Shown one piece after another: positions 7,454 through 14,661 of a stretch of 14,691 nt of DNA. Both the position numbers and the translations under genes were made by a program. How positions within the stretch are numbered: the stretch's first letter is position 1; every line of letters starts with the position of its first letter. This stretch comes from an uncultured Ruminococcus sp. (GTDB lineage: Bacteria; Bacillota_A; Clostridia; Oscillospirales; Ruminococcaceae), in the NCBI GenBank assembly GCA_946629405.1, contig CAMOXW010000216.1:1-14691 (forward strand). The letters are read 5' to 3'. The notes beneath the pieces were generated by a model. It did not search any database. It saw nothing but the letters and a program-made list of their open reading frames with translations, and was not told the DNA's origin.

Positions 7454-8769
7454 TGAGTGACCCGAGATTTCTGGCTGTCAGGCTGCTGGACAAAACGTTC
7501 AGCAGCGGCAGCTATTCCAATATCCAGCTCAGTGCAGGGCTCGATTCCTCCGATCTTGATGACCGCGGAAAAAGGCTCTGCTCAGCAATTTATTACGGAG
7601 TTATCCAGATGAGGATAAGTCTGGACTACGTTATCGGGAGGCTGACGAAGCGGCCTGTTGATAAGCTTGACAGCATAATTGTAAATATATTGCGGTCGGG
7701 TATCTACCAGCTTGCTTACATGGATCAGGTGCCTGACAGCGCAGCAGTGAACGAGAGTGTGAGTCTTGCAAAGAAGTTCAGGAAGGCAAGCGCGGCGGGC
7801 ATGGTCAATGCCGTGCTGCGGAATTTCATACGTCAGGAGAAGAAGATCTGGGACGGCAAGCCGGACAGCATCCGGGCAATGTCGATCATGTTCTCCTGTC
7901 CGGAGGAGCTTGTTAAATCTCTCACAAACGATTACGGTAAGGACTTCGCCTTCACGTTTCTGGCACATTCTGTGGACAAGCCGGCGATGTATCTGCGGCG
8001 GAATCAGCTCAGGTGCAGCGCGGAGGAATTACAGTCTGCAATGGACGGCATAGAGATAGTATGCGGCGGGAACGGGGAACTTCCAGAGAGCGCCTTTGTA
8101 CTGAGAAACGGTAATATTGCGGCGACTGAGGCTTTCCGAAGGGGCTTTTTTCACGTTCAGGGAATTTCCTCGCAGTATTGCTGCCGGGCGCTTGCGCCGA
8201 CGGATAACGACCGCGTGCTGGACATCTGTGCCGCGCCGGGAGGCAAGACATTCACTATGGCGGAAATGATGAACGGCAAGGGAGAGATTTACGCCTTCGA
8301 CCTTCACGAAAAGCGGGTGAAGCTCATCCGCGAGGGCGCAGAGCGGCTGGGACTTACAAATATCAGGGCAGCCGCAGGCGACGCTTCAAGGTTCAATGCC
8401 GAACTGCCAAAGTTCACGAAAATACTCTGCGACGTCCCCTGTTCGGGCTATGGCGTCATCAGAAAAAAGCCGGAGATAAAGTACAAGAAGCTTTCGGAAT
8501 TTGAAAGACTTCCGGAAATCCAGTACAATATTGCTCAGAATGCGCTGAACTATTTAGAGGTCGGCGGAGAACTCGTCTACTCCACCTGCACGGTGCGGAG
8601 GGCTGAGAATGAGGAGATCTGCGAGAGACTCCTCCGGGAGCATCCGGAGCTTGAACCGGTGGAACTGCCGGAAATGCTTATGAGAAAATTCGGCAGCATT
8701 GCGACCCTTTCGCCGATGTACGGCTTTGACGACGGCTTCTTCATTGCTAAATTCAGAAAGACAAGATAG
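7453..8769 (+). CDS. rsmB: 16S rRNA m5C967 methyltransferase RsmB
   Basis: RsmB methylates C5 of cytosine 967 in 16S rRNA. The 438 residues include an N-terminal NusB-like RNA-binding domain (about 1-140; RFLAVRLLDKTF, YYGVIQMRISLDYVI, AVNESVSLAKK, NAVLRNFIR). The C-terminal part is a Rossmann methyltransferase. The SAM loop is DICAAPGGKT (from Asp257). Motif IV DVPCSG carries Cys330, which helps release product. Motif VI YSTCT carries Cys379, the expected nucleophile. The chain ends FFIAKFRKTR, a typical end for this family. There is no separate ribosome site before the ATG, so translation probably couples to the peptidase gene through TGATG. Confidence 0.97.
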   Translation: MSDPRFLAVRLLDKTFSSGSYSNIQLSAGLDSSDLDDRGKRLCSAIYYGVIQMRISLDYVIGRLTKRPVDKLDSIIVNILRSGIYQLAYMDQVPDSAAVNESVSLAKKFRKASAAGMVNAVLRNFIRQEKKIWDGKPDSIRAMSIMFSCPEELVKSLTNDYGKDFAFTFLAHSVDKPAMYLRRNQLRCSAEELQSAMDGIEIVCGGNGELPESAFVLRNGNIAATEAFRRGFFHVQGISSQYCCRALAPTDNDRVLDICAAPGGKTFTMAEMMNGKGEIYAFDLHEKRVKLIREGAERLGLTNIRAAAGDASRFNAELPKFTKILCDVPCSGYGVIRKKPEIKYKKLSEFERLPEIQYNIAQNALNYLEVGGELVYSTCTVRRAENEEICERLLREHPELEPVELPEMLMRKFGSIATLSPMYGFDDGFFIAKFRKTR

Positions 8770-8774
8770 GAGGT
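8768..8774 (+). promoter_or_regulatory. Ribosome binding site that places the rlmN start at TTG 8782
   Basis: A full AGGAGGT overlaps the rsmB stop and lies 7 bases before TTG at 8782. The in-frame GTG at 8773 falls inside the AGGAGGT itself and cannot use it. Confidence 0.75.
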
Positions 8775-8781
8775 GCTGAGG

Positions 8782-9837
8782 TTGGAAAAAACGGATATAC
8801 TCAGTCTGACACTGGAGGAGCTCGAGACGGTGCTCATCCAAAACGGTGAAAAAAAATTCCGCGCAAAACAGATATTCCAGTGGCTTCATGTCAAAAGAGT
8901 GCTTGATTTCGCGAAAATGACTGATATATCTGTCCAATTGAGGCAGCGCCTGAATGAAATTTTTTGTATAAATGGACTATTTGTGCAAAAAAAGCTTGAA
9001 TCCGCTATAGATAATACGGTAAAATATCTTTATAGGCTTCCGGACGGCAATTTCGTGGAGACCGTTTTAATGGAGTACAGCTACGGTCACAGCGTGTGTG
9101 TGTCCACTCAGGTGGGCTGCAAAATGGGCTGCAATTTCTGCGCCTCTGCTATCGCCGGATTCGTCAGGAGCCTTACGCCCTCAGAAATACTTATGCAGGT
9201 GTATGAGACCGAGCGCAACGCCGGAGTGAAGGTCTCCGGGATAGTCCTCATGGGGATCGGTGAGCCGCTCGACAATTACGACAACGTTGTGAAATTCCTG
9301 AGGATACTCTCTCACAAGGACGGCAACGATATGAGCCTGCGGCACGTTTCACTTTCGACCTGCGGCATCGTGCCGAGGATCTACGACCTTGCTGAGCTCA
9401 GGCTACAGCTTACTCTGTGTATTTCCCTCCATAGTGCAGATAACGACAGAAGAAGTGAAATAATGCCGGTCAACCGCGCGTATAATATAGACGAGCTTAT
9501 GAAAGCCTGCCGGTATTACATCGACAGGACAGGACGGCGGATAACCTTTGAGTATGCCGTTATAGACGGTGTGAATTCCTCGGATGCCGATGCGGACAGG
9601 CTTTCCGCTTTGCTGAGAGGGATGAACTGCCATGTGAACCTGATACCTGTCAATAAGGTCAGGGAAAGAAACTACCGGACCGCGCGGAGCGGAGTTGCCG
9701 ATTTCGCAAGACAGCTCGGAAAGCGCGGCATAAACGCGACAGTGAGAAGAACTCTCGGGAGCGATATAGAAGCAGCCTGCGGTCAGCTCAGACGCGACGC
9801 CGCAGAGCATCACGGAAAAGGAGGCGGAGATCAGTGA
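8782..9837 (+). CDS. rlmN: Dual-specificity 23S rRNA/tRNA adenine-C2 methyltransferase RlmN
   Basis: RlmN is a radical-SAM enzyme that methylates C2 of A2503 in 23S rRNA and of A37 in some tRNAs. With a TTG start at 8782 it has 351 residues and begins MEKTDILSLTLEELE, in line with the family; the N-terminal helical domain holds KKFRAKQIFQWLH. The cluster motif is C113-KMG-C117-NF-C120. Cys106 in VCVSTQ matches E. coli Cys118, and Cys333 in DIEAACGQLR matches the methyl-carrying Cys355. GIVLMGIGEPLDNY and SLSTCGIVPRI are conserved. Three homopolymer runs (A8 at 8849-8856, T6 near 8960, A7 near 8987) make the first 250 bases AT-rich against its neighbours. The stop TGA overlaps the prpC GTG by 4 bases. 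Confidence 0.97.
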   Translation: MEKTDILSLTLEELETVLIQNGEKKFRAKQIFQWLHVKRVLDFAKMTDISVQLRQRLNEIFCINGLFVQKKLESAIDNTVKYLYRLPDGNFVETVLMEYSYGHSVCVSTQVGCKMGCNFCASAIAGFVRSLTPSEILMQVYETERNAGVKVSGIVLMGIGEPLDNYDNVVKFLRILSHKDGNDMSLRHVSLSTCGIVPRIYDLAELRLQLTLCISLHSADNDRRSEIMPVNRAYNIDELMKACRYYIDRTGRRITFEYAVIDGVNSSDADADRLSALLRGMNCHVNLIPVNKVRERNYRTARSGVADFARQLGKRGINATVRRTLGSDIEAACGQLRRDAAEHHGKGGGDQ

Positions 9838-10559
9838 GATTCCGGTTCGGCACGGACATAGGTCTTAAACGCGAGGAAAATCAGGACGCGGTAAGATGCG
9901 AATACTTCGGACATAACGTCCTTGCGGTCGTTTGTGACGGAATGGGAGGCGAGCGCGCCGGAAAGGAAGCAAGTACCCTTGCGATAGGGGAGTTCTTCCA
10001 GCGCTTTTCGGCTGGCTATTCGGAGAGCCTTAGCGATGAGGAGATCAGGAAGCTGCTCATATCCTCGGTCTCTGCGGCGAATTCCGTTATCTATACCCGC
10101 GCAAGGCTGGATTTCAAGAACTTCGGCATGGGTACGACCTGTGTCGCAGCCTTTGTGAACAAAAAGTCAGCCTTTATCGCCAATGTGGGTGACAGCCGCG
10201 CTTATATCATCATGGAGAACGGCCTGCATAAGGTCACTACCGACCACAATGTCGCCGAAATGCTCTATGAACAGGGCAAGATCTCCGAGGAGGAAATAGA
10301 AACACACCCCCAGAGGCATATGCTCGTGAGGGCTGTCGGAGTGGAAAAGACCGTTCTGACGGACACCTTCATACTTGATTACGAAGATAAGATCAGTCTG
10401 CTGCTTTGCTCCGATGGCTTGTCGGGATATTGCAGCGACGATGAAATATACGGCGTCATCCTGAATTCTTCCTTCGATGACGTCGCGGAAGAACTTATAA
10501 ACCTCGCCCTTAGCAAGGGCGGCCGCGATAACGTCACTGTTGCGGTAATTTCTGATTGA
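9834..10559 (+). CDS. prpC: PP2C-family Ser/Thr protein phosphatase, partner of PrkC
   Basis: This 241-residue cytoplasmic phosphatase removes phosphates placed by the PASTA kinase encoded next to it. All PP2C metal-binding motifs are present: REENQD (Asp18), CDGMGG (Asp35), GMGTTCVAA, ANVGDSRAY, CSDGLSGY (Asp194) and GGRDNVTVAV (Asp232). The TTDHN and HMLVRAVG segments are also typical. The start is GTG at 9834, which overlaps the rlmN stop as GTGA; AAGGAGG at 9818-9824 lies 9 bases upstream. A 7-bp hairpin (CGCCCTT/AAGGGCG, 10505-10521) falls near the 3' end of the gene. The conserved prpC-prkC pairing supports the assignment. Confidence 0.97.
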   Translation: MRFRFGTDIGLKREENQDAVRCEYFGHNVLAVVCDGMGGERAGKEASTLAIGEFFQRFSAGYSESLSDEEIRKLLISSVSAANSVIYTRARLDFKNFGMGTTCVAAFVNKKSAFIANVGDSRAYIIMENGLHKVTTDHNVAEMLYEQGKISEEEIETHPQRHMLVRAVGVEKTVLTDTFILDYEDKISLLLCSDGLSGYCSDDEIYGVILNSSFDDVAEELINLALSKGGRDNVTVAVISD

Positions 10560-10575
10560 TCCGGGAGGAAAGGAA

Positions 10576-13032
10576 ATGGACAAGAACATCGGCAAGAAGC
10601 TCGACGGAAGATATGAGATAACCGAGCTTATAGGCGTAGGCGGCATGGCTGAGGTCTATAAGGGTATCGATGTAATCGACAACAAGACCGTCGCTATCAA
10701 GATACTTAAAAAGGAGTATGCGGAGAACGAGGAGTTCCTCCGCCGGTTCAGGAATGAATCGAAGGCGATAGCGGTACTATCACATCCGAACATCGTAAGG
10801 ATCTATGACGTCGGCTTTTCCGAGAAGATCCAGTATATCGTCATGGAATACATCGACGGCATCACGCTCAAGGAGTACATCGAGGAGGAACAGATACTCA
10901 CATGGAAGGACACTGTTCACTTCGTTATACAGATACTCCGCGCACTCCAGCACGCCCATGAGAAGGGCATAGTACACCGCGATATCAAGCCCCAGAATAT
11001 CATGATGTTCACTGACGGAACTATCAAGGTCATGGACTTCGGCATCGCCAAGTTCGCCCGCGAGGAGGGCAAGACTGCTACCGACCAGGCTATCGGAAGC
11101 GTTCACTACATCAGCCCCGAGCAGGCAAGCGGCAGCGTTACCGATGCCAAGAGCGATATCTACTCAGTCGGTGCAATGATGTATGAGATGCTGACAGGCA
11201 GAAAGCCTTTCGACAGCGACAACCCGGTCGCTATCGCAGTTATGCATATGCACGATATCCCGGAGCGCCCGAGGGCTCTCAATCCCGATATCCCGGACGG
11301 TCTTGAGGAGATAGTTCTCAGGGCAATGGAGAAGGCTCCCGAGGACAGATACCAGTCAACTGCCGAGATGATAAGCGATATCGAGGCGTTCAAGGCTGAC
11401 CCGAGCCGCACCTTCGGCTATTATCAGGAGGATGATGAGGCAGGAGACGATACTATCAACTTTGCAGCTCCCGGCGCCGGCGATGTCCAGACGGAGAGCC
11501 AGGCAGAGGTTGAGAGCGCCTATGCCCAGAAGTCCGCAGGCTATGCGGCAGCAGCTCACCAGAGCCAGCCGCCCCAGAGATACGGCGGCGGAGCTCCTCA
11601 GCAGCCGGCTTATAATGACGGCTATTATGAGGATGATTATGATGACGATGATGAGGAGGAGCGTTCTTCGCTCGTAGTGCCTGTGCTGACGGCAGTTGTG
11701 GTCGTTGTCATTGTGGTAGCGGTAGTGTTCATAGCACTGATGTTCAGCGATATGATAAAGGGCAAAAAGAAGGATAAGGGCGATTTCACTATGCCCGACT
11801 TCTACAACTGGGATTACAACGAGGCTGTAAGCCAGTACGGAAACAGCATCAGGTTCGAGGTCGAAGGAGAGGAATACAACGAGCTTGAGGAGGGCAGGAT
11901 ATTCGAGCAGAGTATCGATGCCGGCAAGGAATTCAACAAGGGCGATACCATAAAGGTAAAGGTCAGCAAGGGCCAGGAGACTGTTGAAGTACCGCCGCTG
12001 ACAAGGATGAACCAGGAGCTCGCAAGAGACCAGCTCACAAAGCGCGGACTTGTTCCCGACTTCAAGAGCAAGCCGAGCACTGAGATAGAAAAAGGCAATG
12101 TCATAGAGACTGACCCGCCCGAGGGTACAGAGGTACACAAGGGACAGACGATACTTGTATACGTCAGCATGGGCGCAAACAAGGGCACTGTCAAGGTCGG
12201 CGACTATGTCGGCATGGATATCGAGGACGCAAGCTATGCAGCCGGATATATCGGCCTCAGCGTTGTCTCTGACGATGAGGCTTCCTATGAGAAGAAGGGT
12301 ACGGTTATCCGCCAGAGCATCGAGAAGGATGAAATGGTAGATGAGGGCACTGAGATACGCCTCATATTCAGTAACGGCGAATCCCCTGAGGGTGAGATAC
12401 CGTTCACTGTCAAGTTCCCGGCAAACGGCGACGGAAATCTCCCGACCGGACGTTTCGTCATCGACTTCATCATCCAGGAAGAGGGCAGCATGAGGACTAT
12501 CAGCACACCTACGCTCGTTCTTCCGACCTATACTGAATATACCCAGAAGATAACCGGTGCAGGCGAGAACGTAAGGGTAACTGCTTCGCTTACGAATCTC
12601 AGCAACGGAAAGAATTACCAGATAGGTACCTATACCTTCAACTTCGCGGATAAGAATATATCGTCCGCCAATGAGAACATCGTTCAGGCGTTCGAGGCGG
12701 TCGAGGGCTACCCGGCTCCCACAACAGAGCCTACCGAGCCCACCGAGATCACCGATCCGCCGGTAGAGAATGTTGTGATGCCGAGCCTTATCGGACTTGA
12801 TTACAACTATGCGGTAAGCATCTACGGTGCGAATATCAATTTCAACGTGATCGAGAGCAGGTATTCTGACTACAACCCGAATACTATCATCTGGCAGGGC
12901 GTTACTGACGGCGTCCAGATCGAGAAGGGCACCACAGTCAATGTTATGCTCAGCCTCGGGCCGGAGCAGGTACAGACAAATCCGCCGACAGATCCGCCCA
13001 CGGAGGCAACTACCGAGGGTACAGACTGGTGA
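10576..13032 (+). CDS. prkC: PASTA-domain Ser/Thr protein kinase PrkC/StkP type
   Basis: This membrane kinase senses muropeptides or lipid II outside the cell and phosphorylates cytoplasmic targets tied to growth and cell-wall synthesis. The 818 residues are longer than the roughly 650 of B. subtilis PrkC. The kinase domain (about 12-270) has the glycine loop GVGGMAEV, Lys42, HRDIKPQN (Asp136), DFG (154-156) and GSVHYISPEQ; Thr167 and Thr169 are likely autophosphorylation sites. A Gln/Ala/Pro-rich, then very acidic (350-362), juxtamembrane stretch leads to a single membrane helix (366-390). Outside are PASTA repeats at about 404-466, 468-533 and 537-602, a non-PASTA beta-rich segment (603-713), a Pro/Thr linker (715-730), a fourth PASTA (733-796), and a second Pro/Thr tail ending TDW. 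GGGAGG at 10563-10568 is 7 bases before the ATG. Confidence 0.96.
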   Translation: MDKNIGKKLDGRYEITELIGVGGMAEVYKGIDVIDNKTVAIKILKKEYAENEEFLRRFRNESKAIAVLSHPNIVRIYDVGFSEKIQYIVMEYIDGITLKEYIEEEQILTWKDTVHFVIQILRALQHAHEKGIVHRDIKPQNIMMFTDGTIKVMDFGIAKFAREEGKTATDQAIGSVHYISPEQASGSVTDAKSDIYSVGAMMYEMLTGRKPFDSDNPVAIAVMHMHDIPERPRALNPDIPDGLEEIVLRAMEKAPEDRYQSTAEMISDIEAFKADPSRTFGYYQEDDEAGDDTINFAAPGAGDVQTESQAEVESAYAQKSAGYAAAAHQSQPPQRYGGGAPQQPAYNDGYYEDDYDDDDEEERSSLVVPVLTAVVVVVIVVAVVFIALMFSDMIKGKKKDKGDFTMPDFYNWDYNEAVSQYGNSIRFEVEGEEYNELEEGRIFEQSIDAGKEFNKGDTIKVKVSKGQETVEVPPLTRMNQELARDQLTKRGLVPDFKSKPSTEIEKGNVIETDPPEGTEVHKGQTILVYVSMGANKGTVKVGDYVGMDIEDASYAAGYIGLSVVSDDEASYEKKGTVIRQSIEKDEMVDEGTEIRLIFSNGESPEGEIPFTVKFPANGDGNLPTGRFVIDFIIQEEGSMRTISTPTLVLPTYTEYTQKITGAGENVRVTASLTNLSNGKNYQIGTYTFNFADKNISSANENIVQAFEAVEGYPAPTTEPTEPTEITDPPVENVVMPSLIGLDYNYAVSIYGANINFNVIESRYSDYNPNTIIWQGVTDGVQIEKGTTVNVMLSLGPEQVQTNPPTDPPTEATTEGTDW

Positions 13033-13907
13033 GCGCCGTAAATAAAAGCGGAATAATAACCAAGTGCTTAGGGGGACTCTACACTGTAGAGTCCCCTGAC
13101 GGTATATATGAGTGCAGGGCGAGGGGAGTGTTCCGCAATAAAGGCATAAGTCCCTGCGTTGGAGATACAGTGCTGCTCCGCGAGGGCGTGATATTCGAGA
13201 TAGCCGAGCGGAAAAACTGTATCATCAGACCGCCGCTCGCGAACCTCGACCAGCTTGTTTTTGTTGTGTCAACGTGCAGTCCGGCACCGAATTTCCTTAT
13301 ACTTGACAAATTTATAGCTATCGCGGAGTACAAGGGGATAATTCCGGTCGTTGTGATAACCAAGACCGACCTCGGAGACAGTGCGCCTCTGCGGGAGGTC
13401 TACGGAAGTATCGGCATTGACGTGCTGACAGTGGATTACGCTGATGAAGCCTCAGTGCAGGCGGTAAGGGATATGCTCGCGGGGAAGATAAGTGCCTTTA
13501 CGGGCAATTCCGGAGCAGGAAAGTCAACTCTGCTCAACGCAGTAGACCCCACGCTCGATATCCCCACGGCTGAGATAAGCCGCAAGCTCGGCAGAGGACG
13601 GCATACCACCCGCCATGCGGAGCTCTACAGGCTTGCCGGAGGAGGCTACATTGCTGATACACCGGGTTTTTCGACGTTTGAGACGAATCGCTATGATATT
13701 ATCCGCAAGGAGGAGCTCGCTGGCTGCTTCCGGGAATTCTCAGAATATACAGACCCCTGCCGCTTCAAGGACTGCGCTCATGTCTGCGAGAAGGGCTGCG
13801 CGGTGGTTGAGGCGGTGGAAAGGGGAGACATCCCGAGGAGCCGTCACGAGAGCTACTGCACGATGTACAATGAAGCGAAGCTGCTGAAGGAGTGGGAGCT
13901 TAAATGA
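13029..13907 (+). CDS. rsgA: Ribosome small-subunit-dependent GTPase RsgA
   Basis: RsgA is a circularly permuted GTPase that acts as a late checkpoint in 30S ribosome assembly. The 292 residues start with an OB fold (GGLYTVESPDGIYECRARG). The GTPase motifs come in permuted order: G4 TKTD (111-114), then G1 GNSGAGKST (159-167), the G2 region GRGRHTTRH and G3 DTPGF (210-214). The zinc site is Cys244, Cys249, His251 and Cys257 (CRFKDCAHVCEKGC). The start is GTG at 13029, overlapping the prkC stop as GTGA, with no strong ribosome site, so coupling is likely. A perfect 11-bp hairpin lies over codons 15-23. RsgA homologues are commonly phosphorylated by PrkC-type kinases, which fits their adjacency. 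Confidence 0.97.
   Translation: MSAVNKSGIITKCLGGLYTVESPDGIYECRARGVFRNKGISPCVGDTVLLREGVIFEIAERKNCIIRPPLANLDQLVFVVSTCSPAPNFLILDKFIAIAEYKGIIPVVVITKTDLGDSAPLREVYGSIGIDVLTVDYADEASVQAVRDMLAGKISAFTGNSGAGKSTLLNAVDPTLDIPTAEISRKLGRGRHTTRHAELYRLAGGGYIADTPGFSTFETNRYDIIRKEELAGCFREFSEYTDPCRFKDCAHVCEKGCAVVEAVERGDIPRSRHESYCTMYNEAKLLKEWELK
13072..13096 (+). other. Perfect 11-bp hairpin in the start of rsgA
   Basis: GGGGACTCTAC (13072-13082) and GTAGAGTCCCC (13086-13096) are exact reverse complements around a 3-base ACT loop. The structure starts 40 bases after the prkC stop and lies within rsgA codons 15-23. No T-run follows, so it is not an intrinsic terminator. A role in mRNA stability or in setting rsgA output is inference. 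Confidence 0.7.
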
Positions 13908-14545
13908 AAATATGCCATATTTTTGCGGGGGGAGACCTCGGTGATATTGCTGATTACTGGTTCCCGAACCACGGCGGCTATATTATCTGCGCCGACAGCG
14001 GCTATAAGCACGCAAAGAAGCTTAAACTCAGACCGGACGTTATTGTGGGGGATTTTGATTCGTACAGCGGAAAGCTCCCGGCTGACTGCGAGATAATCAG
14101 GACGGTGCCGGAGAAGGACGACACTGATACGCTTATGGCGGTGAAAATTGCCATAGAGCGCGGATACAATCTTCTTTACCTTTACGGAGCAATGGGCGGG
14201 ACACGCTTTGACCATGCCTTTGCGAATATCCAGACCATTCTTTATGCCCGGGAGCATGGGGCTTCACTCAGGCTTATCGGAAATGAGTATGTCACCGTGC
14301 AGGGCGCAGATGAGGGCGTGGCAATGTACTGTGACGAGGCTGAGCGGTGGGGATACAGGTATCTTTCGATATTCGCACTGACCGAAACGGTGAGGATAAA
14401 GAGCCTCAGGGGAGTGAAATATCCGCTTGAAAACTATGAGATGAAGGCTTCATATCCGATAGGAGTGAGCAACGAGATAACCGGCGGACAGGCTTTTCTG
14501 GAAATAGAAAGTGGTCTTGCGCTTGTGATGCAGACGAAAAAATAA
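13904..14545 (+). CDS. thiN: Thiamine pyrophosphokinase
   Basis: ThiN transfers pyrophosphate from ATP to thiamine, giving the cofactor thiamine pyrophosphate in one step. The 213 residues are normal for the Firmicutes enzyme. Conserved blocks are ICADSGYKHAKKL, PDVIVGDFDS (44-53), EKDDTDTLMAV (70-80), GAMGGTRFDH (95-104), and the C-terminal LRGVKYPLENYEM and PIGVSNEITGGQAFLEIE. The ATG at 13904 overlaps the rsgA stop as ATGA, and GGGAG about 7 bases upstream can serve as ribosome site. It is the last gene of the operon. In B. subtilis rpe lies between rsgA and thiN; here there is none. No TPP riboswitch precedes it. Confidence 0.96.
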   Translation: MKICHIFAGGDLGDIADYWFPNHGGYIICADSGYKHAKKLKLRPDVIVGDFDSYSGKLPADCEIIRTVPEKDDTDTLMAVKIAIERGYNLLYLYGAMGGTRFDHAFANIQTILYAREHGASLRLIGNEYVTVQGADEGVAMYCDEAERWGYRYLSIFALTETVRIKSLRGVKYPLENYEMKASYPIGVSNEITGGQAFLEIESGLALVMQTKK

Positions 14546-14571
14546 GGGCGGAAATTTTTCCGTCCTTTTTT
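14544..14571 (+). terminator. Intrinsic terminator of the yicC-thiN operon
   Basis: AAGGGCGGAA (14544-14553) pairs with TTCCGTCCTT (14558-14567), with one G-T pair and a 4-base loop, and runs into a T6 tract. It begins inside the thiN stop codon. It marks the end of the long operon. Confidence 0.9.
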
Positions 14572-14595
14572 GTCCCATTTTTTCGTCCCGTGCGA

Positions 14596-14639
14596 TTATT
14601 ATAGTGAACGCAAAAATAATTTGACGTTCACTATAATAA
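14596..14639. repeat. Perfect 15-bp inverted repeat in the intergenic region after thiN
   Basis: TTATTATAGTGAACG (14596-14610) and CGTTCACTATAATAA (14625-14639) are exact reverse complements separated by 14 AT-rich bases. Each arm reads CGTTCACTATAAT outward, so the structure is symmetric for both strands. It lies 25 bases after the terminator T-run. It could be an operator, a hairpin of a dispersed repeat, or part of an untranslated RNA; the sequence alone does not decide. Confidence 0.7.
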
Positions 14640-14661
14640 ATGATTTAAAGTGCCTCGCAGA

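Noticed and set aside
10505..10521. CGCCCTT/AAGGGCG hairpin near the end of prpC as a terminator
   Set aside because: There is no T-run, the stem has only 7 pairs, and it falls on the conserved LSKGGRDN coding segment, so it may be incidental.
11356..12138. A 260-codon open frame on the minus strand opposite prkC
   Set aside because: It is antisense to a clear kinase/PASTA gene, shows low-complexity runs (repeated Ile, Val and His) mirroring the GAT repeats and membrane codons, and has no recognisable domain.
14621..14637. TTGACG and TATAAT as a promoter after the operon
   Set aside because: The two boxes are only 5 bases apart, and both are part of the inverted repeat and its spacer.
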